From: JBIOWF01 sp044868295
GTDB lineage: Bacteria > Actinomycetota > Actinomycetes > Streptosporangiales > Streptosporangiaceae
NCBI GenBank assembly: GCA_044868295.1
Contig: JBIOWF010000138.1
Span: 1 to 48,830 of the forward strand
Direction of reading: 5' to 3'
DNA length: 48,830 nt
Shown here in pieces: positions 17,125 through 26,652 of this stretch. Positions within the stretch are counted from its first letter, which is position 1, and every line of letters starts with the position of its first letter. The translations under genes and the position numbers were made by a program. Under the pieces are notes generated by a model. It saw nothing but the letters and a program-made list of their open reading frames with translations, was not told where the DNA came from and did no database searches.

Positions 17125-17796
17125 TCATCGCGCGTCCGGGGCGGGACTGACGAACTTGGGCGGCGAGTCGTCCGGTGCCGCCCCCCTGCCCCGGGCCTGC
17201 TCGGCGATCGCCTCCGGCCCGGTCAGGTACATGACCTGCTTGTCGAGCTCCTCCGCCTGCTGGCGCAGCTCGTCGGTGCTCGCTCGCAGGTCGTTCAGCT
17301 CGAAGGAGTCCTGCGCCAGCACGGTGTTCAGCAGCAGCAGACTCACCAGGCCGCCGCACAGCAGCCCGACGACGAGCAGCACGAACGGCGCCCGCGGCGC
17401 GCGGCGTGTCCGCCCGGCCACCGGCTGGGCTCCGGACGCGTCGACGGCGCGCTGGGCGACCGGCTTCGGCTTGGCGGCCGCCGGCCTGGGCGCACCCGGC
17501 TTGGGCGGGGCGGCGACGGGCTTGGGCGGGGCAGTCGTCTGCTCGCCCGCATCCGGGGTGATCGCGGGCGCGAGATCCCGCGCTCGCGACACGGCACCGG
17601 TGACCGCCGCCTGGGGGCCGGACTCTGTGGCGGCACGGTTCACGACGCGTCTGCCGGTTCCCCGCCGGGTGCCTCTCTCGGACCCCTCACGGGTGACACG
17701 GCCGCTGCTGGCCGGTGTCGCCACCGCCGCCACGCGCGCGGACGCGCGCCGCCCCGCCTGCCTGCTCTCCTGATCTGCGTCCATTCCTGTGCTCAT
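17125..17796 (-). CDS. ftsL: FtsL-like bitopic division protein
   Basis: This 223-residue protein has a long Arg/Ala/Pro-rich cytoplasmic region (1-136), one membrane helix (about 137-160, LLVVGLLCGGLVSLLLLN) and a short extracytoplasmic coiled coil (about 163-190, LNDLRASTDELRQQAEELDKQV) with a polar tail. This layout and its place between rsmH and the PBP gene identify the FtsL-like division protein that partners FtsQ and DivIC. Sequence conservation of FtsL is low, so the call leans on topology and synteny. The ATG at 17796 overlaps the rsmH stop as ATGA. Confidence 0.88.
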   Translation of the reverse strand: MSTGMDADQESRQAGRRASARVAAVATPASSGRVTREGSERGTRRGTGRRVVNRAATESGPQAAVTGAVSRARDLAPAITPDAGEQTTAPPKPVAAPPKPGAPRPAAAKPKPVAQRAVDASGAQPVAGRTRRAPRAPFVLLVVGLLCGGLVSLLLLNTVLAQDSFELNDLRASTDELRQQAEELDKQVMYLTGPEAIAEQARGRGAAPDDSPPKFVSPAPDAR

Positions 17797-18836
17797 CCCT
17801 GGCGGATCCTCTCTGCCGCCCGCAACCGGGCCGAGGTCGCCCGCGGGTTGCGGGCCACCTCGTCGTCATCGGGGAGCTCTGCTCCCCTCGTCAGAAGGCG
17901 GAACCGTGGCTGGTGTTCCTCCAGCGGGACGGGCAGCCCGGGAGGGCCGGTGTCCCTGGTTCGCGCCACGAGGACCTGCTTGGTGAGCCGGTCCTCCAAG
18001 GAGTGGTAGGCGAGCACCACCACGCGCCCGCCCAGCGCGAGCGCGTCGAGTGCGGCGGGCAGCGCCCGCTCAAGCGCGGTCAGCTCCTCGTTCACCTCGA
18101 TGCGCAACGCCTGGAACGTTCTCTTGGCGGGGTTGCCCCCGGTCCGCCTCGTCGCGGCGGGAATCGCCTGCCTGACGAGATCGGCGAGTCGTTTGGTTGA
18201 AGTTATGGGCTCTTTGAACCGTTCCTTTGCGATAAGGCCGGCGATCCGGGACGCGAACCGCTCCTCCCCGTAGTCACGGAGGATCCGCGTCAACTCCGCC
18301 ACGGAGTAGGTGTTCACCACCTGCTCAGCGGTGAGCTCCTGGTCCCGGTCCATCCTCATGTCGAGCGGAGCGTCATAGGAGTACGCGAAGCCGCGCTCCG
18401 CCTCGTCCAGCTGCGGAGAGGAGACGCCCAGGTCGAACAGCGCGCCGTTCACCTCGGGCCGCCCGATGTCGCGGAGGATGCCGGCCAGTTCGTCGGAGAC
18501 CGCCCGCACGATGGTGACGCGCTCCGCGTAGGGCGCGAGCCGCGCGGTGGACCGCTCGATGGCGGTCGGGTCACGGTCGATGCCGACCAGATGCAGCGAA
18601 GGGTGCGCCGCGAGGAGTGCCTCCGCATGCCCGCCGAGGCCGAGATTGGCGTCGACGACGACCGGATCGGGCCCGGCGAACGCGGGAGCCAGCAGCTCCA
18701 GCACGCGATCAAGCATGACCGGAACGTGACCGCCCGGCTTTTCGGCATCTTCGTACAACGCTTCCAACCCCCAATTCGCCGCTTCAAGCTCGCGGATACG
18801 CGGCTGCCGCCGGTGACGCCCCACTGGGTCCCCCAC
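17793..18836 (-). CDS. rsmH: RsmH (MraW), 16S rRNA C1402 N4-methyltransferase
   Basis: RsmH methylates C1402 of 16S rRNA with SAM. Family motifs are HVPVML, DANLGLGGHAEALL, GIDRDPTAIE, FDLGVSSPQLDEAERGF, NPAKRTFQALRIEVNEEL and YHSLEDR. The start is uncertain. The frame is open back to an ATG at 19013, five bases from mraZ, but that would add about 60 residues unlike the family and place a perfect hairpin in the first codons. I used the GTG at 18836, preceded by AAGGAGG about 11 bases away; GTG 18965 is another candidate. Confidence 0.93.
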   Translation of the reverse strand: MGDPVGRHRRQPRIRELEAANWGLEALYEDAEKPGGHVPVMLDRVLELLAPAFAGPDPVVVDANLGLGGHAEALLAAHPSLHLVGIDRDPTAIERSTARLAPYAERVTIVRAVSDELAGILRDIGRPEVNGALFDLGVSSPQLDEAERGFAYSYDAPLDMRMDRDQELTAEQVVNTYSVAELTRILRDYGEERFASRIAGLIAKERFKEPITSTKRLADLVRQAIPAATRRTGGNPAKRTFQALRIEVNEELTALERALPAALDALALGGRVVVLAYHSLEDRLTKQVLVARTRDTGPPGLPVPLEEHQPRFRLLTRGAELPDDDEVARNPRATSARLRAAERIRQG

Positions 18837-18981
18837 CCCGGGGCGGCCCTCCTTGAGAGCCGACCCGTCCGGCCAGGTCCCCATCCGCGTCGCCGACCGC
18901 GGAACCTGACACCGGGGAAGGTGCATCAGCTGCCGCTGGGAGCGGGTGGAGACCTCGCCGAACGTCACCGACGGGTCTTTC

Positions 18982-19006
18982 CTGATCTCAGAACGGCTGA
19001 GATCAG
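18982..19006 (-). promoter_or_regulatory. Perfect 10-bp stem hairpin between mraZ and rsmH
   Basis: CTGATCTCAG, loop CCGTT (minus strand) and CTGAGATCAG form a perfect 10-bp stem with a 5-base loop starting 14 bases after the mraZ stop. No run of T follows, so it may be an attenuator, RNA-processing site or dyad operator rather than a standard terminator. It lies within the longest possible rsmH frame, which argues that rsmH really begins downstream. Confidence 0.6.
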
Positions 19007-19017
19007 TTGTCATGGAT

Positions 19018-19449
19018 TCACAGGACTCCGGGCAGCACCTCCTCCGACAGGTCGGCGAACGCCTGCTCCTGATCGGCCAGATAGGTCTCCCACGCCTGGG
19101 CGTCCCAGATCTCCAGCCGCGTGTTGGCTCCGATGACCACGCAGTCCCGGTCGAGCCCCGCGTACTGCCTGAGACTCGATGGGATTGTGATCCGCCCCTG
19201 CTTGTCCGGCGTCTCGTCGGACGCGCTGGCGAAGAAAACGCGGCTGTAGTCGCGGACCGCCTTGGCGGTCACCGGCGCGGTGCGCAGAGCCTGGGTGATG
19301 CGCTGGAACTCCTCTACGGGGAAGACGTAGAGGCAGCGCTCCTGGCCCTTGGTGATCACAAGACCCTCCGCCAGCTCCTCGCGATACTTCGCCGGCAGGA
19401 ACAGCCGTCCTTTGTCGTCAAGGCGCGGCTGGTGGGTGCCGAGGAACAC
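19018..19449 (-). CDS. mraZ: MraZ, dcw-cluster transcriptional regulator
   Basis: MraZ is a 143-residue DNA-binding protein with two SpoVT/AbrB-like repeats, each carrying the DxxGR signature: DDKGRLFLPAKYREEL near 12-27 and DKQGRITIPSSLRQY near 81-95. It binds direct repeats upstream of its own gene and represses the dcw operon. I chose the GTG at 19449, giving MFLGTHQPRL, because GGAGG lies eight bases upstream; a GTG three codons earlier has a poorer site. It is the first gene of the dcw operon. Confidence 0.96.
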   Translation of the reverse strand: MFLGTHQPRLDDKGRLFLPAKYREELAEGLVITKGQERCLYVFPVEEFQRITQALRTAPVTAKAVRDYSRVFFASASDETPDKQGRITIPSSLRQYAGLDRDCVVIGANTRLEIWDAQAWETYLADQEQAFADLSEEVLPGVL

Positions 19450-19495
19450 CGGCCCCACCTCCCGTGCCTTGCGGAGCGCCTAGCGCTGAAGCCCC

Positions 19496-19535
19496 TGCCC
19501 TCCACTGCGCACCACCATACTCCACTTCTCCCCAC
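19496..19535 (-). promoter_or_regulatory. MraZ operator, four GTGG boxes at 10-bp spacing
   Basis: On the minus strand, GTGGGGAGAA, GTGGAGTATG, GTGGTGCGCA and GTGGAGGGCA follow each other with an exact 10-bp period (starts at 19535, 19525, 19515, 19505). Direct GTGG/TGGGN-type repeats with 10-bp pitch upstream of mraZ are the known MraZ binding pattern. The boxes overlap the mraZ promoter, fitting autorepression. Confidence 0.85.
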
Positions 19536-19541
19536 CGTCAA
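19514..19541 (-). promoter_or_regulatory. mraZ/dcw promoter
   Basis: A -35 TTGACG (19541-19536) and a -10 TATGGT (19519-19514) are separated by 16 bp, a good vegetative sigma promoter for a GC-rich actinomycete. The predicted transcript starts near 19507, leaving a leader of about 58 bases before the mraZ GTG. The -10 sits inside the second and third MraZ boxes. Confidence 0.7.
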
Positions 19542-19597
19542 CTGATTCAAACCGTATAGGCATCCCGTTTCGGCCGTGTTTCCGCAGGTCAGCGAAG

Positions 19598-19617
19598 GTG
19601 GTGCGGAGTGGGGCGGG
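19598..19617 (+). promoter_or_regulatory. Second GTGG box pair, opposite orientation
   Basis: GTGGTGCGGA and GTGGGGCGGG (plus strand, starts 19598 and 19608) repeat the 10-bp GTGG pattern facing moxR. The pair is clearly similar to boxes 3-4 of the mraZ operator (GTGGTGCGCA GTGGAGGGCA), in inverted orientation. MraZ binding is an inference. Confidence 0.5.
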
Positions 19618-19723
19618 TACGGCCCACTCCGCCGCCATGGGCGTGTCGGACCATTCGCCGGGTACGGCGAAGCCCTTCCGAATAGCCCTTCCGAGAACGT
19701 GCCGGGGACGTGCCCGAGATGAA

Positions 19724-19743
19724 GTGGAGGAAAGTGGTACGCC
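19724..19743 (+). promoter_or_regulatory. Third GTGG box pair upstream of moxR
   Basis: GTGGAGGAAA followed by GTGGTACGCC (starts 19724 and 19734) matches the 10-bp box pattern and points toward moxR, about 180 bases before its start. It is in the otherwise gene-free 19542-19925 segment, where I found no convincing coding sequence or sigma promoter. Confidence 0.5.
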
Positions 19744-19925
19744 CTCTGTCACGGGATTCGCACCTGCGCGCCACCTGAACGAGAAGTCGTCTGAAGAAAC
19801 TGAGCACTTCGCGAGGATTTCTGGACAAAGTCGCCCAGGAACTCCAGGAGTCGTAGGGTCGGTAGACAGATGAAAAAGAAATGCCGAACGCCCCGTTCCC
19901 GGGGGCGCACCCTCATGGAGGCCTG

Positions 19926-20909
<984 letters not shown>

Positions 20910-20917
20910 CCAGGCCG

Positions 20918-21027
20918 GTTCCGCCCGCGATCTCAGCCCGGGGGATGAGACCGCCGTACCGCGCCGTGAGCCCCCGCCGACAGGTGGGATCGCCGGGATC
21001 GCCCTGTTCCCGCGCGATCTCGTCCCG
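20918..21027 (+). repeat. Two copies of a CCCGCGATCTC-type motif in the moxR-DUF58 gap
   Basis: The 133-base gap holds two related segments, 20918-20940 and 20995-21027, sharing a GTTC-CCGCGATCTC-CCG core. The second matches 27 of 33 bases of a segment antisense within murD (10247-10279). A TCTCA/TGAGA dyad around 20931-20950 adds hairpin potential. This may be a short interspersed repeat; only this window was compared. Confidence 0.4.
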
Positions 21028-21042
21028 GCCGCAGGATCGCCC

Positions 21043-22272
21043 GTGATGACCGGGCTCAGGGCACTGACATCGCGGGGGCGGTCCTTCGTGGCCTCCGGGA
21101 TCGCGGCGCTGCTCTGCGCCTTCGCCCTCGGGGAACACGACCTGCTCCGGGTCGCCGTGCTCATCGTGGCGATGCCTCTCCTGTCGGCCATGGTGGTGGC
21201 CCGCACCCGCTACCGGCTGAGCTCGGCCAGACGTCTCGACCCGTCCAGGGTCGAGGTGGGCAACGACGCCACGGTCACCCTGCGGCTGGAGAACGTCACC
21301 CGGCTGCCGACCGGCCTGCTGCTCGTCGAGGACACCCTGCAGTACGCGCTGGGCACCCGGCCGCGGTTCGTCCTCGACCGGGTGGAGTCACGCGGCGTCC
21401 GCGAGATCGATTACAAGGTCCGCTCCGACCTGCGGGGACGCTTCCCGGTAGGCCCGCTGTCGGTCCGGATCACCGACCCGTTCGGGCTGGTCGAGCTGGC
21501 CAGATCGTTCACGGTCGTCGACACCCTGGTGGTCACCCCGGAGGTGATCCCGCTCCCGCACGTGCGCCTGTCCGGCGAGTGGACGGGCGGGGGCGACACC
21601 CGTACGAGATCGGTGGCGGCCGCGGGCGACGACGACGTGGCGCCGCGCGAATACCGTCAAGGCGACGACCTGCGGCGGGTGCACTGGCGGTCCACCGCTC
21701 GGCACGGCGAGCTGATGGTGCGCCGCGAGGAGCAGCAGTGGCAGAGCAGGGGCGCGCTCCTGCTCGACACCCGCAGGCACGCCCACCGCGGGGAAGGCCC
21801 GCGGTCCTCGTTCGAGGTGGCGGTCTCCGCGGCGGCGTCGATCGGCGTCCACCTCGCCCACGAGGGGCTGGGCCTGCGCCTGGTCACCGACCAGGGACCG
21901 CAGCACCTGACGGACAGCGGCCTTTCGTGGTCGCTGCTCGACACGCTCGCGGTCGTACGGCAGAGCCCGGCGCGGTCCCTTGAGCACGGGGTCGCCGCGC
22001 TCCGCCAGGGCGGCGGCGACGGCCTGATCGTGGCCGTGCTCGGGTCGATCGACATCGAGGAGGCCCAGGCCCTGGCCCGGCTGAGGCACCCCGGCGTCAC
22101 CGGCGTCGCGGTGCTGCTCGACGTGGCCGCCTGGGACCGGTTCCCCGACGAGTCCGCCGAGGCGGCGCAGGCGGCGCTGACCCAAGGCGGGTGGCGCGTG
22201 CTGCGCCTGCCCGCCGGGGCCTCCATCGCCTCCGTCTGGCCCGACGCTGCCTACAACAGGAGCGCCGCATGA
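21043..22272 (+). CDS. DUF58 (VWA-like) membrane-associated protein
   Basis: The protein has 409 residues. Two hydrophobic helices near the N-terminus (about 15-55) are followed by a beta-rich region (LRGRFPVGPLSVRITDPFGL) and the DUF58 signature APREYRQGDDLRRVHWRSTARHGELMVR near 200-230, which heads a degenerate VWA-like domain. DUF58 proteins pair with MoxR ATPases and often with the transglutaminase-like gene that follows; their substrate is not known. The start is GTG 21043 with AGGA upstream, immediately followed by an ATG. The stop overlaps the next ATG (ATGA). Confidence 0.9.
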   Translation: MMTGLRALTSRGRSFVASGIAALLCAFALGEHDLLRVAVLIVAMPLLSAMVVARTRYRLSSARRLDPSRVEVGNDATVTLRLENVTRLPTGLLLVEDTLQYALGTRPRFVLDRVESRGVREIDYKVRSDLRGRFPVGPLSVRITDPFGLVELARSFTVVDTLVVTPEVIPLPHVRLSGEWTGGGDTRTRSVAAAGDDDVAPREYRQGDDLRRVHWRSTARHGELMVRREEQQWQSRGALLLDTRRHAHRGEGPRSSFEVAVSAAASIGVHLAHEGLGLRLVTDQGPQHLTDSGLSWSLLDTLAVVRQSPARSLEHGVAALRQGGGDGLIVAVLGSIDIEEAQALARLRHPGVTGVAVLLDVAAWDRFPDESAEAAQAALTQGGWRVLRLPAGASIASVWPDAAYNRSAA

Positions 22273-24767
22273 AGCTGCCCATGGCGTCGGGACTGGCCAC
22301 AGGCGCGGTCATGGTCACGCTCTATCCCCTCTTCAACGGGGGCTCCTGGTTCTGGGCGAGCCTCGGCGCCGTCCTGGCGACGACGGCCGTGGGTGTGCTG
22401 TCGACCCGCCTGGGCGTCTGGGGATGGCTGGTTCCGCCGGCCATGCTGGTCACCCTGTGCGTCTACATGACGGCCACGTTCACGGCGGACGAGGCATGGG
22501 CACGGGTGATCCCCACGAAGGACTCCCTCCTGGGGCTGGCCGGGCTGATGGCCGAGGGATTCGGCGACGTCCAGCGGTTCGCCGCCCCCGTCCCCGCGAA
22601 TCCGGGCATCAGCCTGCTGACCGCGGCCGGGGTGGGGCTGATCGCCGTCCTGGTCGACCTCTTCGCCGTACGGCTGCGCAAGGCGGCCCTGGCCGGGCTG
22701 CCCCTGCTCGCGCTCTTCACCGTGCCGGCCGCGGTGATCACCGAGCCGATCGCGTGGCCGGCGTTCGCCATCGGCGCCATGGGATATGTCGGGCTGCTCG
22801 TGGCCGACGGGCGGGAGCGGCTCGGCCACTGGGGCCGGGCGGTGCTGGTGCGCAGGTCCAGGGTCACGACCAGCGGGACGACGGCCGACACGGGCCGGCT
22901 CGCGCTGTCCGGCAAACGGGTCGGCGTCACGGCGATCGCGCTGGCGATCCTGCTGCCCGCGCTGATCCCGGCGCTGGCGCCGGCGCCCCTGTTCGGCTTC
23001 GGGGCCGGCAACGGCTCCGGCACCGGCGGCAACAACATCGGCATCCCGGACGCGATCGCGAAGCTCAGCGGGCAGCTCACCCAGCAGCGGAACGACACCG
23101 TGCTCACCTATGCCAACAGCGACGATCTGCCTCGCTACCTGCGGATCTACTCCTTGGACATCTTCGACGGGCAGAAGTGGACGCTCAGCCCGCTCAAGGG
23201 CCGCCCGGAGGACCGGGTGTCGGACGGGCCGCTGCCGCCGGCGCCGGGGCTCGCCGCCGGCATCCCGGTGAAGCGCGTGGAGAGCCGGATCACGGTGAGC
23301 GACGAGATCGAACAGCTCAGGTTCCTGCCCCTGCCGTATCCGGCGACGCAGGTCGACGCCGACGGCGACTGGCGGGCCGACCAGGCCTCCCTGATGGTGT
23401 TCTCCACCCGGGACGAGGCCGCCGGGCTCGAATACGGGGTGGTGAGCGGCGAGCCGCAGCCGACCCGGGCCCAGCTCGATCAGGCGCCCATGCAGCCCGA
23501 CGGCCGCTACACCAGGCTGCCCGACGGCATCGACCCGCGGGTGGGCGAGACGGCGATGCAGGTCACCCGTGGGGCGGCCACGCCGTACCAGAGCGCGATC
23601 AAGCTCCAGCAGTGGTTCACCAAGGGTGGCGGGTTCACCTACAGCCTGCGGAGCAAGAGATCGGGCGGTGACGCGCTGTCGCGCTTCATCCTCTCCGACC
23701 GGGCGGGCTACTGCGAGCAGTTCGCCAGCGCGATGGCCGTGATGGCGCGCATGCTGGGCATCCCCGCCCGGGTGTCCATCGGCTACACGGGCGGCACGAA
23801 GATCGGCGATTCCTGGTCCGTCCGGACCCATGACGCGCACGCGTGGCCCGAGCTCTACTTCGCGGGCGTCGGGTGGCTGCGGTTCGAGCCCACGCCCGCG
23901 GGTGTGGCGGGGCAGGGCACGGCCAGGGTGCCGCAGTACTCGCTGCCGGTGATTCCCACGGCGAGCCCCACGGGTGGGCCGGCGGCGGCCTCGGCACCGG
24001 GCGCGGACAGCCCGGGCGAGCCGAACTCCGCGGCCCGGCGCAACCCCCGCCAGGTGGACCGCGACCTCGGCGGCGTCCCCGTCGCCGCCGACCCCGGCCT
24101 GCCGGTGTCCGCCAAGGTCGGCATCGGCCTGGGCGTGACCCTGCTGCTCACACTTCTCCCGGCCGTCGCGCGGCTGCTGGTGGTGTTCCGGCGCCGCCGT
24201 ACGTTGAGGCGGGCCGCGGCCGGGGCGCCACCGCCCGGAAGTCCCGGCGGGCCGGAGTCCGGTGTGGCTCTAGGGGCGGCGGGGGCTGCGCCGGGAGAAG
24301 CGGCGACGCGCGCCGTTCCGGCCGTGGAGGCGGCCTGGGCCGAGCTGTGCGACACGCTGATCGACCTGGGCATGCCCCGGCATCCGGACGAGAGCCCGCG
24401 GGCGCTGGCCCGGCGGCTGACGGAGCGGTACGAGTTCGACGCCGGGACGGCGGCGGCGGTGGCGCGGATCGCCACGGCGGAGGAGCGTCTCAGATACGCC
24501 CCCACCCCCGGCTCCTCCGGCCCGCCCGCCGGCGATCTCCGGATCGTACGGCGCGCCCTCGCGGCCACGGTGTCGAGGCGACGGAGGGTCGGCGCGGTGC
24601 TGGCGCCCATGTCGACGCTGCTGCGGCTGCGGGCGCTCGGCGAGCGACTCCTGGACGGTTTCGACCTGCTGGAGAACATCCGGCTGCGGCCACGCCGGAA
24701 CGATCACGTGAGTGGACCCGCCGAGGAACGCCGCGTCCTCGTCGAGTCACGACGCCAGGTCGTGTGA
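22269..24767 (+). CDS. Transglutaminase-like membrane protein (DUF3488/TgpA type)
   Basis: This 832-residue membrane protein has about five N-terminal helices (1-235), an extracytoplasmic section with the transglutaminase core (C482 in DRAGYCEQFASAMAV, H524 in THDAHAWPELYF), a Ser/Pro/Gly linker, a further helix (about 616-640) and a cytoplasmic DUF4129-like domain. Cys and His of the papain-like fold are present, so it may act on envelope proteins or peptidoglycan peptides, as suggested for TgpA; this is inference. The ATG at 22269 follows AGGAGC and overlaps DUF58. It ends four bases from the convergent DUF3040 gene. Confidence 0.92.
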   Translation: MKLPMASGLATGAVMVTLYPLFNGGSWFWASLGAVLATTAVGVLSTRLGVWGWLVPPAMLVTLCVYMTATFTADEAWARVIPTKDSLLGLAGLMAEGFGDVQRFAAPVPANPGISLLTAAGVGLIAVLVDLFAVRLRKAALAGLPLLALFTVPAAVITEPIAWPAFAIGAMGYVGLLVADGRERLGHWGRAVLVRRSRVTTSGTTADTGRLALSGKRVGVTAIALAILLPALIPALAPAPLFGFGAGNGSGTGGNNIGIPDAIAKLSGQLTQQRNDTVLTYANSDDLPRYLRIYSLDIFDGQKWTLSPLKGRPEDRVSDGPLPPAPGLAAGIPVKRVESRITVSDEIEQLRFLPLPYPATQVDADGDWRADQASLMVFSTRDEAAGLEYGVVSGEPQPTRAQLDQAPMQPDGRYTRLPDGIDPRVGETAMQVTRGAATPYQSAIKLQQWFTKGGGFTYSLRSKRSGGDALSRFILSDRAGYCEQFASAMAVMARMLGIPARVSIGYTGGTKIGDSWSVRTHDAHAWPELYFAGVGWLRFEPTPAGVAGQGTARVPQYSLPVIPTASPTGGPAAASAPGADSPGEPNSAARRNPRQVDRDLGGVPVAADPGLPVSAKVGIGLGVTLLLTLLPAVARLLVVFRRRRTLRRAAAGAPPPGSPGGPESGVALGAAGAAPGEAATRAVPAVEAAWAELCDTLIDLGMPRHPDESPRALARRLTERYEFDAGTAAAVARIATAEERLRYAPTPGSSGPPAGDLRIVRRALAATVSRRRRVGAVLAPMSTLLRLRALGERLLDGFDLLENIRLRPRRNDHVSGPAEERRVLVESRRQVV

Positions 24768-24771
24768 CCGC

Positions 24772-25152
24772 TCAGCGCTCGTCGTTGCGACGGCGCCAGC
24801 GCTCCTCCATGCGTTCCATGAACCCCTGGCGCTTGGGGCGGCGGCCGGCCGGCTGAGCGGTCGCGGTCTCACCGCCGAACCCGTTCATGCGTTTCCAGCT
24901 GGACAGGCCCCACAGACAGGTAGCCAGCATGACCACGAAACCGGCGACGCCGAGCGGAATCTGAGCGGCGACGGCGCCGACCATCAGCAAGACGACACCG
25001 AGGGCGAAGCCAATGGAGGCCTTCACCAGGCGGCGCTTGTAGTGGCTGCGCGGATCACTGATCCGGACGGTATTGGCCCACTTCGGGTCCTCGGCATAGA
25101 GGGCCTGCTCGATCTGGTCGAGCAAGCGCTGCTCGTGCTCAGACAGCGGCAC
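24772..25152 (-). CDS. DUF3040 membrane protein
   Basis: This 126-residue protein opens MPLSEHEQRLLDQIEQALYAEDPKW, the hallmark of actinobacterial DUF3040 proteins. Two adjacent hydrophobic helices follow (about 52-92), then a basic tail rich in Arg and Glu. The GTG at 25152 has GGGAGG just upstream and gives the conserved N-terminus; the frame extends further but without family resemblance. Function unknown. It is convergent with the transglutaminase gene and downstream of dinB. Confidence 0.9.
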   Translation of the reverse strand: MPLSEHEQRLLDQIEQALYAEDPKWANTVRISDPRSHYKRRLVKASIGFALGVVLLMVGAVAAQIPLGVAGFVVMLATCLWGLSSWKRMNGFGGETATAQPAGRRPKRQGFMERMEERWRRRNDER

Positions 25153-25299
25153 GGCGCCTCCCAAGGACGGCCCCATTTCGGGGAAGACGGCAACGGACGA
25201 CTCGGGGTGTCCGAACCTCGCGGTCGGTTATCCCCAGAATACGAGGCTGTAGACGTGGGCGAAAGAAAACGTCCAACGCGGTCCAAACCGGAGGTGAAG

Positions 25300-26544
25300 T
25301 CATAGATCCATTGGACCAAACGGTCGCTGAACGAGTGACGCCGGGCGGACCGCGTCGGGGCCGAACCGCTGGATCGCCTTGTCCATCGCCTGTTCCGCCT
25401 CCCGCCAGCCCGTCTCTCGCTCTCCGAGGCTGAGCTGACGGGTCGCCGTGCCCGACTCGCGAAGATTTTCCATTCGTACTCCCACCAGCCTGAGACGCAC
25501 CCGTTCGAGCCCGGCCGCCTCGTAGAGCTCGCACGATGTGGCGAAGATCTCCTTGGCGACGTCGGTCGCCTCACGTAGGGTGCGCGACCGGGTGATCGTC
25601 GTGAAGTCGGCGCGGCGCAGCTTCACGCTGACCGTCCGGCCGACGTATCCGCCGGCGCGCAGCCGGGCCGCGACCCGCTCCGACAGCCGCAGCAGCTCCC
25701 TCTTGACGACCTCGGGATCGTCCACGTCATGAGAGAACGTCTCCTCGTTTCCGATGCTCTTGTCCGGAGTGTGCGGAACGACCCGGCGCTCGTCCCACCC
25801 CCAGGCGAGAGCGGAAAGATGGGCGCCCACGGAGCCGAACTCGCGCTGGAGCGTGGAGACCGGCACGTTGGCCAGGTCGCCCACGGTCCTGATGCCGAGC
25901 CGGACGAGAGCCTGCTCGGTGCGCTCCCCCACACCCCACAGCGCGGCGACGGGCAGCGGATGGAGGAACTCCACCACCCCGTCCGCCGGGACGACCAGCA
26001 GGCCGTCGGGCTTGCACTGGCGGGAGGCGAGCTTGGCCACGAACTTGCTGCCAGCCACACCGACGGAGCAGGTGATGCCGTAGCGCTCCGCGACCTGCTC
26101 GCGGATCATCCGGGCGATCGCGGCGGGCCGGCCGAGCCTGCGCCTGGCCCCACCCACGTCGAGGAACGCCTCGTCCACGGAGAGGGGCTCCACCTCAGGG
26201 GTGATCGACTGGAAGATCTCCATGACGCCCGCGGAGATCTGGCCGTACTTGCCGTGACTGGGCGGGATGACCGTCGCCTGCGGGCAGATCCGCCGGGCCC
26301 GCGTCATCGGCATCGCCGAGTGCACGCCGAACCGCCTGGCCTCGTACGTCGCGCTGAGCACCACCCCGCGCGCCCCCGGAGCTCCGACGATGACCGGGGT
26401 GCCCCGCAGCTCGGGACGGGCGAGCAGCTCGACGCTGGCGAAGAAGGCGTCCATGTCCACGTGCAGGATCGGGCAGCCGCTGTCGTCGGCGAACTCCCCT
26501 CCACGCGCCTGTGGCGTGCGTGGAAGCAGCTGGTCACGGGACAC
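25300..26544 (-). CDS. dinB: DNA polymerase IV (Y-family, DinB)
   Basis: This 414-residue translesion polymerase has the catalytic segments ILHVDMDAFFASVE and SVDEAFLDVGG, the fingers YEARRFGVHSAMPMTRARRICP, the thumb helix-hairpin-helix LWGVGERTEQALVRLGIRTVGDLA and a little-finger domain. A beta-clamp motif QLSLGE lies near residue 376. The GTG start at 26544 has only weak AGGG upstream. A near-dyad GAAC-N3-GTTC lies 16 bases before it but has the wrong spacing for a LexA box. Confidence 0.95.
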   Translation of the reverse strand: MSRDQLLPRTPQARGGEFADDSGCPILHVDMDAFFASVELLARPELRGTPVIVGAPGARGVVLSATYEARRFGVHSAMPMTRARRICPQATVIPPSHGKYGQISAGVMEIFQSITPEVEPLSVDEAFLDVGGARRRLGRPAAIARMIREQVAERYGITCSVGVAGSKFVAKLASRQCKPDGLLVVPADGVVEFLHPLPVAALWGVGERTEQALVRLGIRTVGDLANVPVSTLQREFGSVGAHLSALAWGWDERRVVPHTPDKSIGNEETFSHDVDDPEVVKRELLRLSERVAARLRAGGYVGRTVSVKLRRADFTTITRSRTLREATDVAKEIFATSCELYEAAGLERVRLRLVGVRMENLRESGTATRQLSLGERETGWREAEQAMDKAIQRFGPDAVRPASLVQRPFGPMDL

Positions 26545-26652
26545 GAAACAACCCTACCCGAACACGGTTCTACATATCTTAAATCAGACTTCTCGGACTA
26601 CTGGGATTGCCCGTCCTGTCTGTCCTGCAGGTGCCTACTCGTTCCACTTGGT

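Noticed and set aside
1..19541. Missing ftsA, ddl and murB as evidence of a defective dcw cluster
   Set aside because: Actinobacteria normally lack ftsA and keep ddl and murB elsewhere, so this is expected.
26560..26570. GAAC-ACG-GTTC dyad upstream of dinB as a LexA (SOS) box
   Set aside because: The actinobacterial LexA site needs GAAC-N4-GTTC; this has a 3-base spacer and a mismatched flank.
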